Below are positions 52,766 to 60,328 of a stretch of DNA of 64,000 nucleotides, piece after piece; within the stretch, counting starts at the first letter, position 1; every line of letters starts with the position of its first letter. The notes under the pieces were generated by a model. The model was not told where the DNA came from and did not search any database. It saw only the letters and a program-made list of their open reading frames with translations. The stretch spans positions 1 to 64,000 of the forward strand of contig JAPPAR010000013.1 of the NCBI GenBank assembly GCA_026705445.1, in the 5' to 3' direction. Origin of the DNA: Candidatus Dadabacteria bacterium (GTDB taxonomy: Bacteria; Desulfobacterota_D; UBA1144; Nemesobacterales; Nemesobacteraceae). A program made the translations under genes and the position numbers.

Positions 52766-54076
52766 ATGAAAACCGACACCCTTTACCTTGAGACCTACGG
52801 CTGCCAGATGAACGAGTACGACTCGGACAGGATACAAAACGCTCTCGGAGCCGGTATCACCGAAGACCCGAAAGAGGCCGACATAGTGATCGTAAACACT
52901 TGCGCCATAAGGGAAAAGGCCGACCAGAAAGCCCTCAGCAGCCTTGGGCGCTTCAAGCATCTGAAGGCGAAAAACCCAGAGCTTATAGTCGGGGTGTCAG
53001 GGTGCGTAGCGCAGCTCTACGGAGAGGATCTCATCCGCAGGATCCCGCATCTTGATTTCGTGCTCGGACCCCGCGCGATTCCGGAACTTCCGCGTCTTAT
53101 AGAAGAAATAAAGGAGAAAAAATCAAGGCCTGTCGAGACGTCTTTTGACGTCCAGGAACCCTTCGACGTTCTCCCCTACCACCAGGAGGGAAAACCCACG
53201 GCGTTTGTCTCCATACAGCAGGGATGCAACAAGAAGTGCGCTTACTGCATAGTGCCCACGGTAAGGGGCTCCGAGGTTAACAGGCCCCTTGAGGACATAA
53301 TCACAGAAGCCCGCCACCTTATCGCTAAGGGAGTAAAGGAAATAACCCTAATAGGACAGACGGTTAACTCGTGGAAGCTCGGCGGGCTTAAGTTCGGAGA
53401 CCTGCTTCGGGTACTCGAAGAGCTTGACGGTCTTCAGAGAATAAGGTTCACGACCTCTTACCCGAGAGACATAACGAAAAAAATGGTGGAGGCAATGGCA
53501 GACATACCCAAGGTATGCCGTCATATTCATCTGCCCGTGCAGTCGGGCTCTGACAAAGTGCTCAGGCTCATGAACAGAACCTACACAAGGAGCTGGTACT
53601 TAGATTCGGTTAACAAGCTCAGGGACGCCATGCCGGACATAGCCGTGTCTTCTGATATAATAGTAGGGTTCCCTGGAGAAACAGAAGATGATTTCGAGGA
53701 GACAATAAGCCTCGTCGAGGAGGTCGGGTTTGACAGCTCTTTTTCGTTTAAGTACTCGCCACGCCCCGGAACGGTGGGAGAGGAGCTTTGGAGATCGGGA
53801 GAAAGGGTGGAAGATTCGACTGCAGGCAAGAGGCTCGCGCGCCTTCAGGAATACCAGCGGGCAATCACTCTTTCGAAAAACGCGCAGAGAATAGGCAGAT
53901 CCGAGCAGGTGCTGGTTGAGGACGCAAGCAGAAACAACTCCTCATGGCTTTCCGGGAGAACTGAGCACAACAGGATAGTAAATTTCCCCGGAGGAAAAGA
54001 GCTTATCGGAAAAATGGTGGACGTGAAGATAACCGAAGGGCTTGCGAATTCGCTTAGAGGACAATACCTGAATTAA
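52766..54076 (+). CDS. miaB: tRNA-2-methylthio-N6-dimethylallyladenosine synthase MiaB
   Basis: A 436-residue radical-SAM methylthiotransferase. The N-terminal UPF0004 domain supplies three Cys for the auxiliary iron-sulfur cluster (TYGCQMNE, NTCAIRE, VSGCVAQ). The radical-SAM domain has CNKKCAYC (CxxxCxxC, about residues 154-161), and a C-terminal TRAM domain follows (about 375-436, EQVLVEDASR...GKMVDVKI). MiaB adds the methylthio group to i6A37 of tRNAs reading codons that start with U. The gene opens with ATG 52766 and is followed 18 bases later by the bifunctional nuclease gene, probably as one operon. Confidence 0.93.
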   Translation: MKTDTLYLETYGCQMNEYDSDRIQNALGAGITEDPKEADIVIVNTCAIREKADQKALSSLGRFKHLKAKNPELIVGVSGCVAQLYGEDLIRRIPHLDFVLGPRAIPELPRLIEEIKEKKSRPVETSFDVQEPFDVLPYHQEGKPTAFVSIQQGCNKKCAYCIVPTVRGSEVNRPLEDIITEARHLIAKGVKEITLIGQTVNSWKLGGLKFGDLLRVLEELDGLQRIRFTTSYPRDITKKMVEAMADIPKVCRHIHLPVQSGSDKVLRLMNRTYTRSWYLDSVNKLRDAMPDIAVSSDIIVGFPGETEDDFEETISLVEEVGFDSSFSFKYSPRPGTVGEELWRSGERVEDSTAGKRLARLQEYQRAITLSKNAQRIGRSEQVLVEDASRNNSSWLSGRTEHNRIVNFPGGKELIGKMVDVKITEGLANSLRGQYLN

Positions 54077-54094
54077 CACAGGGAGGGAGAAAAA

Positions 54095-54571
54095 ATGTTT
54101 CTTGAGATGAAGGTTTCCTGCATAGTAGCCGACCCGTTTACCGATATGCCTGTCGTCATTCTGAATGAAGAGGAAGGGGAAAAGAGTCTTCCGCTTTGGG
54201 TAGGATTCGAGGAGGCAAGTGCAATAGCAATGGAGATCAAAAAAACTCCGAGACCGAGACCTCTCACCCACGATCTTCTGAAAAACGTAATCGCCGCCAC
54301 CGGTTACGAGGTTATTGAAATAGAGATCACGGAACTTCGGGAAAACACTTTTTACGCCCGCCTTCGCATCAGAAAAGACGGAGAGGAGCTGCTGGTGGAT
54401 TCCCGCCCGAGCGACGCTATAGCGATAGCGCTGAGGACCGGGTGCCGAATCATGGTCAATGAAGACGTTATAAAAGCCGCTCTCAGCGTAAAAGTCGGTG
54501 ATAAAGGCCAAAGCGCGGGCGACGTGCTGGAAGAAATGCCGGATGAGGATTTCGGCAAGTACAAGATGTGA
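54095..54571 (+). CDS. bifunctional nuclease family protein (DUF151)
   Basis: A 158-residue BFN/DUF151 protein. The family core is seen as LEMKVSCIVADPFTDMPVVIL (N-terminus), LPLWVGFEEASAIAMEI (about residues 45-61), RPLTHDLL, and the SRPSDAIAIALRTGCRI block (about 105-121). The family is named from plant proteins with DNase and RNase activity, while the bacterial members, widespread and often next to miaB, have no settled function. A strong GGGAGGGAGAAAA precedes ATG 54095. It is convergent with a small Cys-containing gene, the two stop codons being directly adjacent. Confidence 0.88.
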   Translation: MFLEMKVSCIVADPFTDMPVVILNEEEGEKSLPLWVGFEEASAIAMEIKKTPRPRPLTHDLLKNVIAATGYEVIEIEITELRENTFYARLRIRKDGEELLVDSRPSDAIAIALRTGCRIMVNEDVIKAALSVKVGDKGQSAGDVLEEMPDEDFGKYKM

Positions 54572-54802
54572 TCAGCGGTTTCGGAGTATATACTCCTCAA
54601 GGAATTTCCTGTCTCCCTCGATCACATCGAAAACCTCCCCGCAACGGTCACACTCTATGTTGATCCGCTTCGGCGGGTAGCTTATCCCGCAACTCATCAC
54701 GAACCAGCCAAAAAGAGAGTATCTCTGCCTCGGAACCACCCACGGATCTCCGACGGAGTACCCGCAGGCACAGACCCTTGAGTCCCGAGTGTGAGTGCTC
54801 AT
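54572..54802 (-). CDS. small Cys-motif protein, hypothetical
   Basis: A 76-residue protein with possible zinc-binding cysteines: VCACG near the N-terminus, SCG in the middle and ECDRCGEVF (CxxC) toward the C-terminus, followed by a charged helix (EGDRKFLEEYIL). This arrangement suggests a degenerate zinc ribbon. It starts at ATG 54802 and its stop abuts the stop of the bifunctional nuclease gene on the other strand. No family is recognised and no operon partner is close by. Confidence 0.5.
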   Translation of the reverse strand: MSTHTRDSRVCACGYSVGDPWVVPRQRYSLFGWFVMSCGISYPPKRINIECDRCGEVFDVIEGDRKFLEEYILRNR

Positions 54803-54838
54803 GCGTAAACCATGCGTGCGCAGACCTCCACCCGCACT

Positions 54839-56164
54839 CTAGACGTCGTGGTAACCCTTTTCCCCGTGGTCCGTTATGTCAAGACCCTGGCTCTCTTCAT
54901 CCTCATTCACCCTGAGCCCGACGAGCATGTCGACAATCTTGAGCACTATATAGCTTACTACGGCGGTGTATACGATCGTGAATATTCCCCCATAGAGCTG
55001 AACGCCGAGCTGCGCGCTTATGTCGAGATCCACAATCGAACCGCCGTAAGCGGTTGAAGCGAATATCCCGGCAAGCACGATTCCCACAAACCCGCCGACC
55101 CCGTGAACCCCTACGACATCAAGCGCGTCGTCATACCTGAAACGGAACTTGATATAGGTCGCCGCTATGTAGGCAAGAATCGAAGACGCGCATCCTATCG
55201 CTATGGCTCCAATCGGTCCCACGGTGCCCGAAGCGGGGGTTATGGCCGCGAGACCAGCGATAGCTCCAGTCGCGAAACCCAGAGCACTGGGCTTGCCCGA
55301 CCTCACGTTTTCAATGAATATCCAGGTGAGAGCGGCAACGCAGGGAGAAATCTGGGTTACTACAACCGCCATGGCCGCCTGCCCTCCGGCCGCAAGGGCG
55401 CTTCCCCCGTTAAATCCGAACCATCCGACCCAGAGCATCGCGGTACCTATCATGGTAAGAGTGAGATTGTGCGGAAGCGGAAGCTGTCTGGGGTAACCTC
55501 TCCTGACCCCGATCATTATCGCTGCCACCAAGGCCGCGGTACCCGCCGTGATATGAACGACTATTCCGCCCGCAAAGTCAATCACTCCCATGTCTCCGAG
55601 ATAGGAGCCCTCTCCTCCCCAGACCATGTGCGCGATCGGGAAGTAGCAGAATATCACCCAAAGGGCGGTAAACAGAAGCATAGCTGAGAATTTCATTCTC
55701 TCGGCGAACGCCCCGATTATAAGTCCCGGGGTAATAATCGCGAAGGTAAGCTGGAAGACGAAGAACAGAAGCTCGGGGATCGTTCCCGAAAGAGTGTCGA
55801 TTCCCACCCCATGCAGAAAGGCCTTCGAGAAGCCTCCCACAAAGGCGTTCATCCCAAGTTCTCCAGCTGCCATGCCGGTGGTATCGAAAGCCATGCTGTA
55901 ACCGAAAAATGTCCATATAACCGTTACGACTGCGGTAATCGAAAAGCACTGCATCAATACTGAAAGAACGTTTTTCTTGCCGACCAGTCCCCCGTAGAAA
56001 AGCGCAAGCCCGGGAATCATCATGAAAAGAACAAGCCCGGTTGAAATCAGTATCCAGGCGGTATCGCCTGTATCAAGCTCACTCGCCGACGCGGGGTCGG
56101 TAAAAGAAAAGAAAGCCAAAACAAAAAAGAAAGCCAAAAGTGAAAGCGTTTTTTTTAAACTCAT
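54839..56164 (-). CDS. amt: ammonium transporter (Amt family)
   Basis: A 441-residue ammonium channel. A signal peptide-like N-terminus (KTLSLLAFFFVLAFF, ending ASA) precedes 11 membrane segments. Conserved Amt residues are visible: the FMMIPGLALFYGGLVGKKN start of TM1, AHMVWG and the His-containing GGIVVHITAGTAALV (first pore His), GWFGFNGGS, and DVVGVHGVGGFVG (second pore His). It brings ammonium across the inner membrane. ATG 56164 is selected over GTG 56167; GGAGGAGGGGAG lies at good distance. No glnK/glnB gene is adjacent, which is atypical, and no sigma-54 promoter was recognised. Confidence 0.93.
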   Translation of the reverse strand: MSLKKTLSLLAFFFVLAFFSFTDPASASELDTGDTAWILISTGLVLFMMIPGLALFYGGLVGKKNVLSVLMQCFSITAVVTVIWTFFGYSMAFDTTGMAAGELGMNAFVGGFSKAFLHGVGIDTLSGTIPELLFFVFQLTFAIITPGLIIGAFAERMKFSAMLLFTALWVIFCYFPIAHMVWGGEGSYLGDMGVIDFAGGIVVHITAGTAALVAAIMIGVRRGYPRQLPLPHNLTLTMIGTAMLWVGWFGFNGGSALAAGGQAAMAVVVTQISPCVAALTWIFIENVRSGKPSALGFATGAIAGLAAITPASGTVGPIGAIAIGCASSILAYIAATYIKFRFRYDDALDVVGVHGVGGFVGIVLAGIFASTAYGGSIVDLDISAQLGVQLYGGIFTIVYTAVVSYIVLKIVDMLVGLRVNEDEESQGLDITDHGEKGYHDV

Positions 56165-56237
56165 CACGTACTCCCCTCCTCCTATTCCGTATTCAACTTT
56201 CCAAGTATATCACATAATGGGACCGTAAAACGAAGTT

Positions 56238-57017
56238 TCAGAAGGCCTCATTAAGCATGCGTAACTGCTCGGGGGAAAGTCTCCATCCCGAGGCCCCGCA
56301 GTTCTCGACCGTTTTCGCCACCGAATCCGCCTTCGGAATTACGATGACATTCTCCTTGCAAACACACCAGTTAAGGGCGACTTGGGCCTCCGTCTTCCCG
56401 GTCTCAGCGGCTATCCGGGACAAATTTCCGCCCCCGGGGCGACAGAGCCTCCCGGCGTCAAGCGGAGTGTACGCCATTATTGTCACGTCCTTATCCAGGC
56501 AGTAGGGAAGCAACTCTTTTTCTATCTTCCTTGATCTGAGGTTGTAGAGCACCTGGTTTGAGACTATGGGGTAGTTGGGAAAACAGTGCTGAGCCTCGCG
56601 CATCTGACTCACGGAAAAATTGCTCACCCCCACGTAGCTAACGCATCCGCGGTCAACCAGCTTCTCAAGCGCCCTCATTGTTCCTTTTATAGGATAGTCG
56701 GGATTGGGCCAGTGTATCTGGTAAAGGTCTATGCAGTCCATGCCAAGCTTCTCGAGGCTTGCCTCGCAGGATGCAAGCACGCTGTCGTGGGCAAGATTCC
56801 TTCCCGAAACCTTTGTGGCTATGATGACCTCGTCCCTGAAGGACCGCACGGCTTCTCCTACTATATTCTCCGTGTAGTACCCCTCGGCGGTGTCTATAAG
56901 CGAGGCCCCAAGTTCGATTCCCGCCCTCAGAGGTTCCACTCCTCCCTTGTAACTCCAAGTGCCGAGCCCGATCTCGGGAACGAGAACTTCCGTGTTTCCA
57001 AGCTTTTTAAAATTCAT
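56238..57017 (-). CDS. aldo/keto reductase
   Basis: A 259-residue NADPH-dependent oxidoreductase of the aldo/keto reductase superfamily, with the (beta/alpha)8 barrel. The catalytic tetrad is visible: Asp and Tyr in LIDTAEGYY (about residues 41-49), Lys in VIIATKVSG (about 70-78) and His in LYQIHWPNP (about 102-110). The NADPH site includes IPKADSVAKTVEN near the C-terminus. Substrate is unknown; aldehydes are likely. It starts with ATG 57017 and lies 70 bases behind the Amt start region on the same strand. Confidence 0.9.
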   Translation of the reverse strand: MNFKKLGNTEVLVPEIGLGTWSYKGGVEPLRAGIELGASLIDTAEGYYTENIVGEAVRSFRDEVIIATKVSGRNLAHDSVLASCEASLEKLGMDCIDLYQIHWPNPDYPIKGTMRALEKLVDRGCVSYVGVSNFSVSQMREAQHCFPNYPIVSNQVLYNLRSRKIEKELLPYCLDKDVTIMAYTPLDAGRLCRPGGGNLSRIAAETGKTEAQVALNWCVCKENVIVIPKADSVAKTVENCGASGWRLSPEQLRMLNEAF

Positions 57018-57170
57018 GCCGCGCAGTCCTTACGCTTTATGCCAACAAGTTATTCGTCCAAGTGGATGAACCTGCAGACAAGGAAAAAGGTTTCTCTGAA
57101 TTCGACAAGATATTTTTATCTTCCGTCAGTACGCTTTTTAATCCGTCACGTGAAAAGTCCCACAAGCCTC

Positions 57171-57683
57171 TTATCCCGGAATTCTTTTTCCGTAACCGTC
57201 CAGATGAAAAACCTCTTCCTGACTTTTCCTCAACTTCCCGGTAGCAATCTGTCTTTTGTCGAAGTAACCGAACGGAAGCACGGTAAGGACGTCTAGATCT
57301 TCCGGCACTCCAAGATACCTTTTAAGCTCATCCTTCTCTATTCTTCCTATCCAGCAGGACCCTAATCCGTGGCTCCACGCCACTAAAACCATGTTCTGCG
57401 CAGCCCTAGTGCCGTCAATCTGGTGCCACTTGCTTGTCGGATCCACCAGAAGCACCACCGCGAAAGCCACCTGCACGATGAAGCTGCCGCTTGTACAGTA
57501 TTTTCCCATTTCCCGGAGCATTGCGCGGTCCTTTATAAGCACGAATTCCCACGGTTGATTGTTGTGGGCACTCGGCGAGAGCCTCCCCGATTCCATGACC
57601 TCCATGATGACTTCGTCCGGAACTTCCCCATCGAGGTAACTCCTTACGGAACTAAGCGATCTTACGCACTCGTAAACGTTCAT
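57171..57683 (-). CDS. nitroreductase-family flavoprotein
   Basis: A 170-residue FMN-dependent nitroreductase-like protein. The family's N-terminal R-S-V-R-S-Y block is present (SLSSVRSYLDGEVPDE), followed by the FMN-contact segment SGRLSPSAHNNQPWEFVLI (about residues 32-50) and GLGSCWIGRIE near 115. Such enzymes reduce nitro compounds or quinones, or act as dehydrogenases, with NAD(P)H. It is of usual short-form length. Start ATG 57683. Neighbours on the minus strand are the aldo/keto reductase and the YigZ-family gene; the three may be unrelated. Confidence 0.87.
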   Translation of the reverse strand: MNVYECVRSLSSVRSYLDGEVPDEVIMEVMESGRLSPSAHNNQPWEFVLIKDRAMLREMGKYCTSGSFIVQVAFAVVLLVDPTSKWHQIDGTRAAQNMVLVAWSHGLGSCWIGRIEKDELKRYLGVPEDLDVLTVLPFGYFDKRQIATGKLRKSQEEVFHLDGYGKRIPG

Positions 57684-57771
57684 AACTCCTCCACCTGCGA
57701 AATTGGTTGAAGGTTAGTATACCGGCTTTGACCGTACGGCAGAACAGGGAATATCCACCTTCGACGAGCCC

Positions 57772-58392
57772 TCAGTCTGCCTGTTTCCAGACAAGCCTGG
57801 ATTTCCCTCTGGTCAAGGAAGCAACCTTCTCTTCAAGGCTCGCAGCGACACCGAGAGGTGCTGTGAGATCGAAGTGAACATTCTCCCCGCGCTTGACGCT
57901 CGTTATCGTAACGCCTGACTTCTCAAACAGAATCCGTATGGAATTTTCATGGGCGTAGGAAAAAACAAGGTGCCCCGCCCGCACCGGGACATGGTCTTCA
58001 AGCTCAAGCTCCCCCAAGGCCGCCCTCAGGGAATCCGTGTATGCCCTCAGAAGCCCGCCGGGACCGAGCTTTATCCCTCCGAAATACCGGGTTACCACGG
58101 CCGCTATCTCCCCTATGCCGCTGTGTTCCAGAAGAGTCATCATGGGCCGCCCGGCGGTTCCCGAGACCTCCCCGTCATCGCCGAAACCGATGTCCGTTCC
58201 CCCCGGGGCGCAGGCCAAAAACGCATAGCAGTTATGGCTTGCCGTGGGGTGAAGAGCCCTTACGCTCCCTATGAAATCTTCGGCCTCACCTCTAGTGCCC
58301 GCACGCCCGACAGTGGCTATGAATCTGCTTTTCTTTATAATCCGCTGCGCCGTCGAGACTCCCGCAGGAACCTGGTAGAAAACATCCTCCAC
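57772..58392 (-). CDS. YigZ/IMPACT-family protein (UPF0029)
   Basis: A 206-residue YigZ-type protein with the N-terminal IMPACT domain: IIKKSRFIATVGRAGTRGEAEDFI, then HPTASHNCYAFL (conserved His/Asn/Cys), DDGEVSGTAGRPMM and RYFGGIKLGPGGLLRAY. A smaller C-terminal ferredoxin-like domain (DUF1949) follows. Function in bacteria is not settled; a ribosome/translation link is suspected from the eukaryotic homologue. GTG 58392 is chosen because CCTCC on the plus strand (GGAGG on the coding strand) lies 8 bases upstream; a TTG at 58443 would add 17 residues without support. Confidence 0.87.
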   Translation of the reverse strand: MEDVFYQVPAGVSTAQRIIKKSRFIATVGRAGTRGEAEDFIGSVRALHPTASHNCYAFLACAPGGTDIGFGDDGEVSGTAGRPMMTLLEHSGIGEIAAVVTRYFGGIKLGPGGLLRAYTDSLRAALGELELEDHVPVRAGHLVFSYAHENSIRILFEKSGVTITSVKRGENVHFDLTAPLGVAASLEEKVASLTRGKSRLVWKQAD

Positions 58393-58468
58393 GCTATCTG
58401 CCTCCGGTCGAGAAAAATACCCTATTCTCGACCATCTGGGCAAAAACCGCTCCCACGGATACAGCGGA

Positions 58469-58498
58469 TTACCTTCTGCGGGTTTTTCACTGTATAAT
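58469..58498 (+). promoter_or_regulatory. promoter of the ABC exporter pair
   Basis: TTACCT (58469-58474) and TATAAT (58493-58498) are 18 bases apart on the plus strand, about 40 bases before ATG 58541. The region between the YigZ and exporter genes is otherwise unremarkable. Confidence 0.45.
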
Positions 58499-58540
58499 GG
58501 TTTAGCGGTCGCGCGCCGCCTGAAATTTGCTTTTTATCCG

Positions 58541-60319
58541 ATGGGATCAAGGCTTGGCAGCCGCTTGGTTTTTCGGTCCCGTAAAATATTTGCTCGTATA
58601 CCATTGGTCAAAAAAACAAGCATTTTCTCCCTTATTTTACGGTACAGATACTCGTTTCTAACCGGTCTTGTCTCTCTTACGCTGGTGGATATGGCGCAGC
58701 TATCGGTTCCCATAGTAATCCAGTGGATAATAGATGAGCTAACCTTGGAGAGCGCAGATTTTTCCCTCATAACCAAGTACTCCCTCTACATCCTCGGGCT
58801 CGGGCTACTAATGGCGTTTTTCCGCCTCGGCTGGCGGTACTTCATAATGGGCGGGGCGAGAAAAATAGAGTACTCGCTCAGAAACGATTTCTTCGAGCAC
58901 CTCCAGAAGCTTAACTTCGATTTCTTCTCGGGAAGAAAGGTTGGCGACTTGATGGCGCACACGGTAAACGACATAGAGACTCTCAAGTTCTCCTGCGGCC
59001 TGGGCCTGCTCATAGCGTATGACGGAGTATTCCTGTTTTTCTTCATCTTCGCAGCGATGATCTACATTTCTCCCGAGATGGCCTTCTACGCGTTTTTGCC
59101 GTTCCCCGCACTCGCCGTCTTCGTATACAAGTTCGGAAACATGATAGAGAAGAGGTTCCAGCGCTCCCAGGATTCCTTCTCAGAGCTCACCGAAAGCGCA
59201 AGGAAGCCGGTCTCGGGAATCAAGGTAGTAAAAGCGTTCGGACTTGAGCGGGCCGAGGGGCGGGATTTTGAACGTGCAAGCGAAGACTACCTTGAAAAAA
59301 ACGTACGCCTAGTGAAAATCCGCGCAGGCTTCCAGCCGTTTATATATTTCGTGCCCTCATTAGCGATGGCCCTGTTTCTTTTCTTCGGCGGAGCGGGCGC
59401 AATCGGTACCGAAATAACCCTCGGAGAGTTCTCCGCCATACTCATCTACCTAATGATGCTCGCCTGGCCGATGATGGCCATGGGATGGGCGATCGATCTT
59501 CTAAAAAGGGGGAACGCCTCGATAAACAGGCTGAACGACATTTTCGCGGTTGAACAAAAAGACGACACCCGGGCAGGGGAGAAGGACTACGAACTCAAGG
59601 GAGACATAAGGTTCTCCGGGGTTTCCTTTTCCTACGGCTCCGCTCCGGCTCTGCGCGAAGTCAACCTCCGCATACCCTGCGGGACGACTCTGGGAATAAC
59701 GGGGCTCGTGGGCTCCGGGAAGACCACGTTGATGAAGCTGCTCATGAAAATCCACGAGACCGAACCGGGCGCAATAACGGTCGACGGGATCGACATAAGG
59801 GAAATATCAAGAAAAAGCCTTCAGGAGACCATCGTCTACGTGCCGCAGGAAATAACCGTGTTCAGCGGAACGGTCTATGACAACATAACCTTCATAAACC
59901 CAAGCATAACCCGCGAGCAGGTGGAGAGAGCCGCCAAGACGGCGGGGATATACGAACAGATAATGGAGTTTCAGCAGGGATTCGACACCGTGGTGGGAGA
60001 GCGGGGACTCAGCCTCTCGGGAGGACAGCGACAACGCCTGGCCATAGCAAGGGCCCTGGTGCTCAATCCCGAAGTCCTGATACTTGATGACGTGCTTTCG
60101 TCCCTTGATCCGCAGACAGAGAACACCGTGATAACAAACGTGATAGAGGCAATGCGCGGGCGCACGGTGGTGATAATCTCAAACAGAATATCCTCCGTAG
60201 GCGGGCTCTCGCGGATCGCGGTCATGAAAAACGGAGAGATAATCGAAAGCGGGGAGCGCAGGGAACTGGTGGAGCGACGCGGAGTTTACTACGCGCTTGA
60301 AAGACTGCAGTCTGTCTAA
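58541..60319 (+). CDS. heterodimeric ABC exporter, degenerate-ATPase subunit
   Basis: A 592-residue type IV ABC half-transporter: six membrane helices (about residues 30-310) and an ATPase domain. Walker A is GLVGSGKTTL (about 387-396), the Q loop VPQEIT, the signature LSLSGGQRQRLAIA is canonical (about 486-499), but the Walker B end reads LILDDVLSSLDP: Asp replaces the catalytic Glu. This is the pattern of the degenerate subunit in heterodimeric exporters (TM287/288, BmrCD type). It exports lipids, peptides or drugs from the inner leaflet or cytoplasm; the substrate is unknown. No ribosome-binding site is obvious at ATG 58541; a TTG start further in is possible. The partner gene starts 9 bases after the stop. 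Confidence 0.9.
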   Translation: MGSRLGSRLVFRSRKIFARIPLVKKTSIFSLILRYRYSFLTGLVSLTLVDMAQLSVPIVIQWIIDELTLESADFSLITKYSLYILGLGLLMAFFRLGWRYFIMGGARKIEYSLRNDFFEHLQKLNFDFFSGRKVGDLMAHTVNDIETLKFSCGLGLLIAYDGVFLFFFIFAAMIYISPEMAFYAFLPFPALAVFVYKFGNMIEKRFQRSQDSFSELTESARKPVSGIKVVKAFGLERAEGRDFERASEDYLEKNVRLVKIRAGFQPFIYFVPSLAMALFLFFGGAGAIGTEITLGEFSAILIYLMMLAWPMMAMGWAIDLLKRGNASINRLNDIFAVEQKDDTRAGEKDYELKGDIRFSGVSFSYGSAPALREVNLRIPCGTTLGITGLVGSGKTTLMKLLMKIHETEPGAITVDGIDIREISRKSLQETIVYVPQEITVFSGTVYDNITFINPSITREQVERAAKTAGIYEQIMEFQQGFDTVVGERGLSLSGGQRQRLAIARALVLNPEVLILDDVLSSLDPQTENTVITNVIEAMRGRTVVIISNRISSVGGLSRIAVMKNGEIIESGERRELVERRGVYYALERLQSV

Positions 60320-60328
60320 GGTGTATAA

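Noticed and set aside
56165-56237. Sigma-54 promoter for the ammonium transporter
   Set aside because: No GG-N10-GC element with proper spacing is found in the short upstream region.
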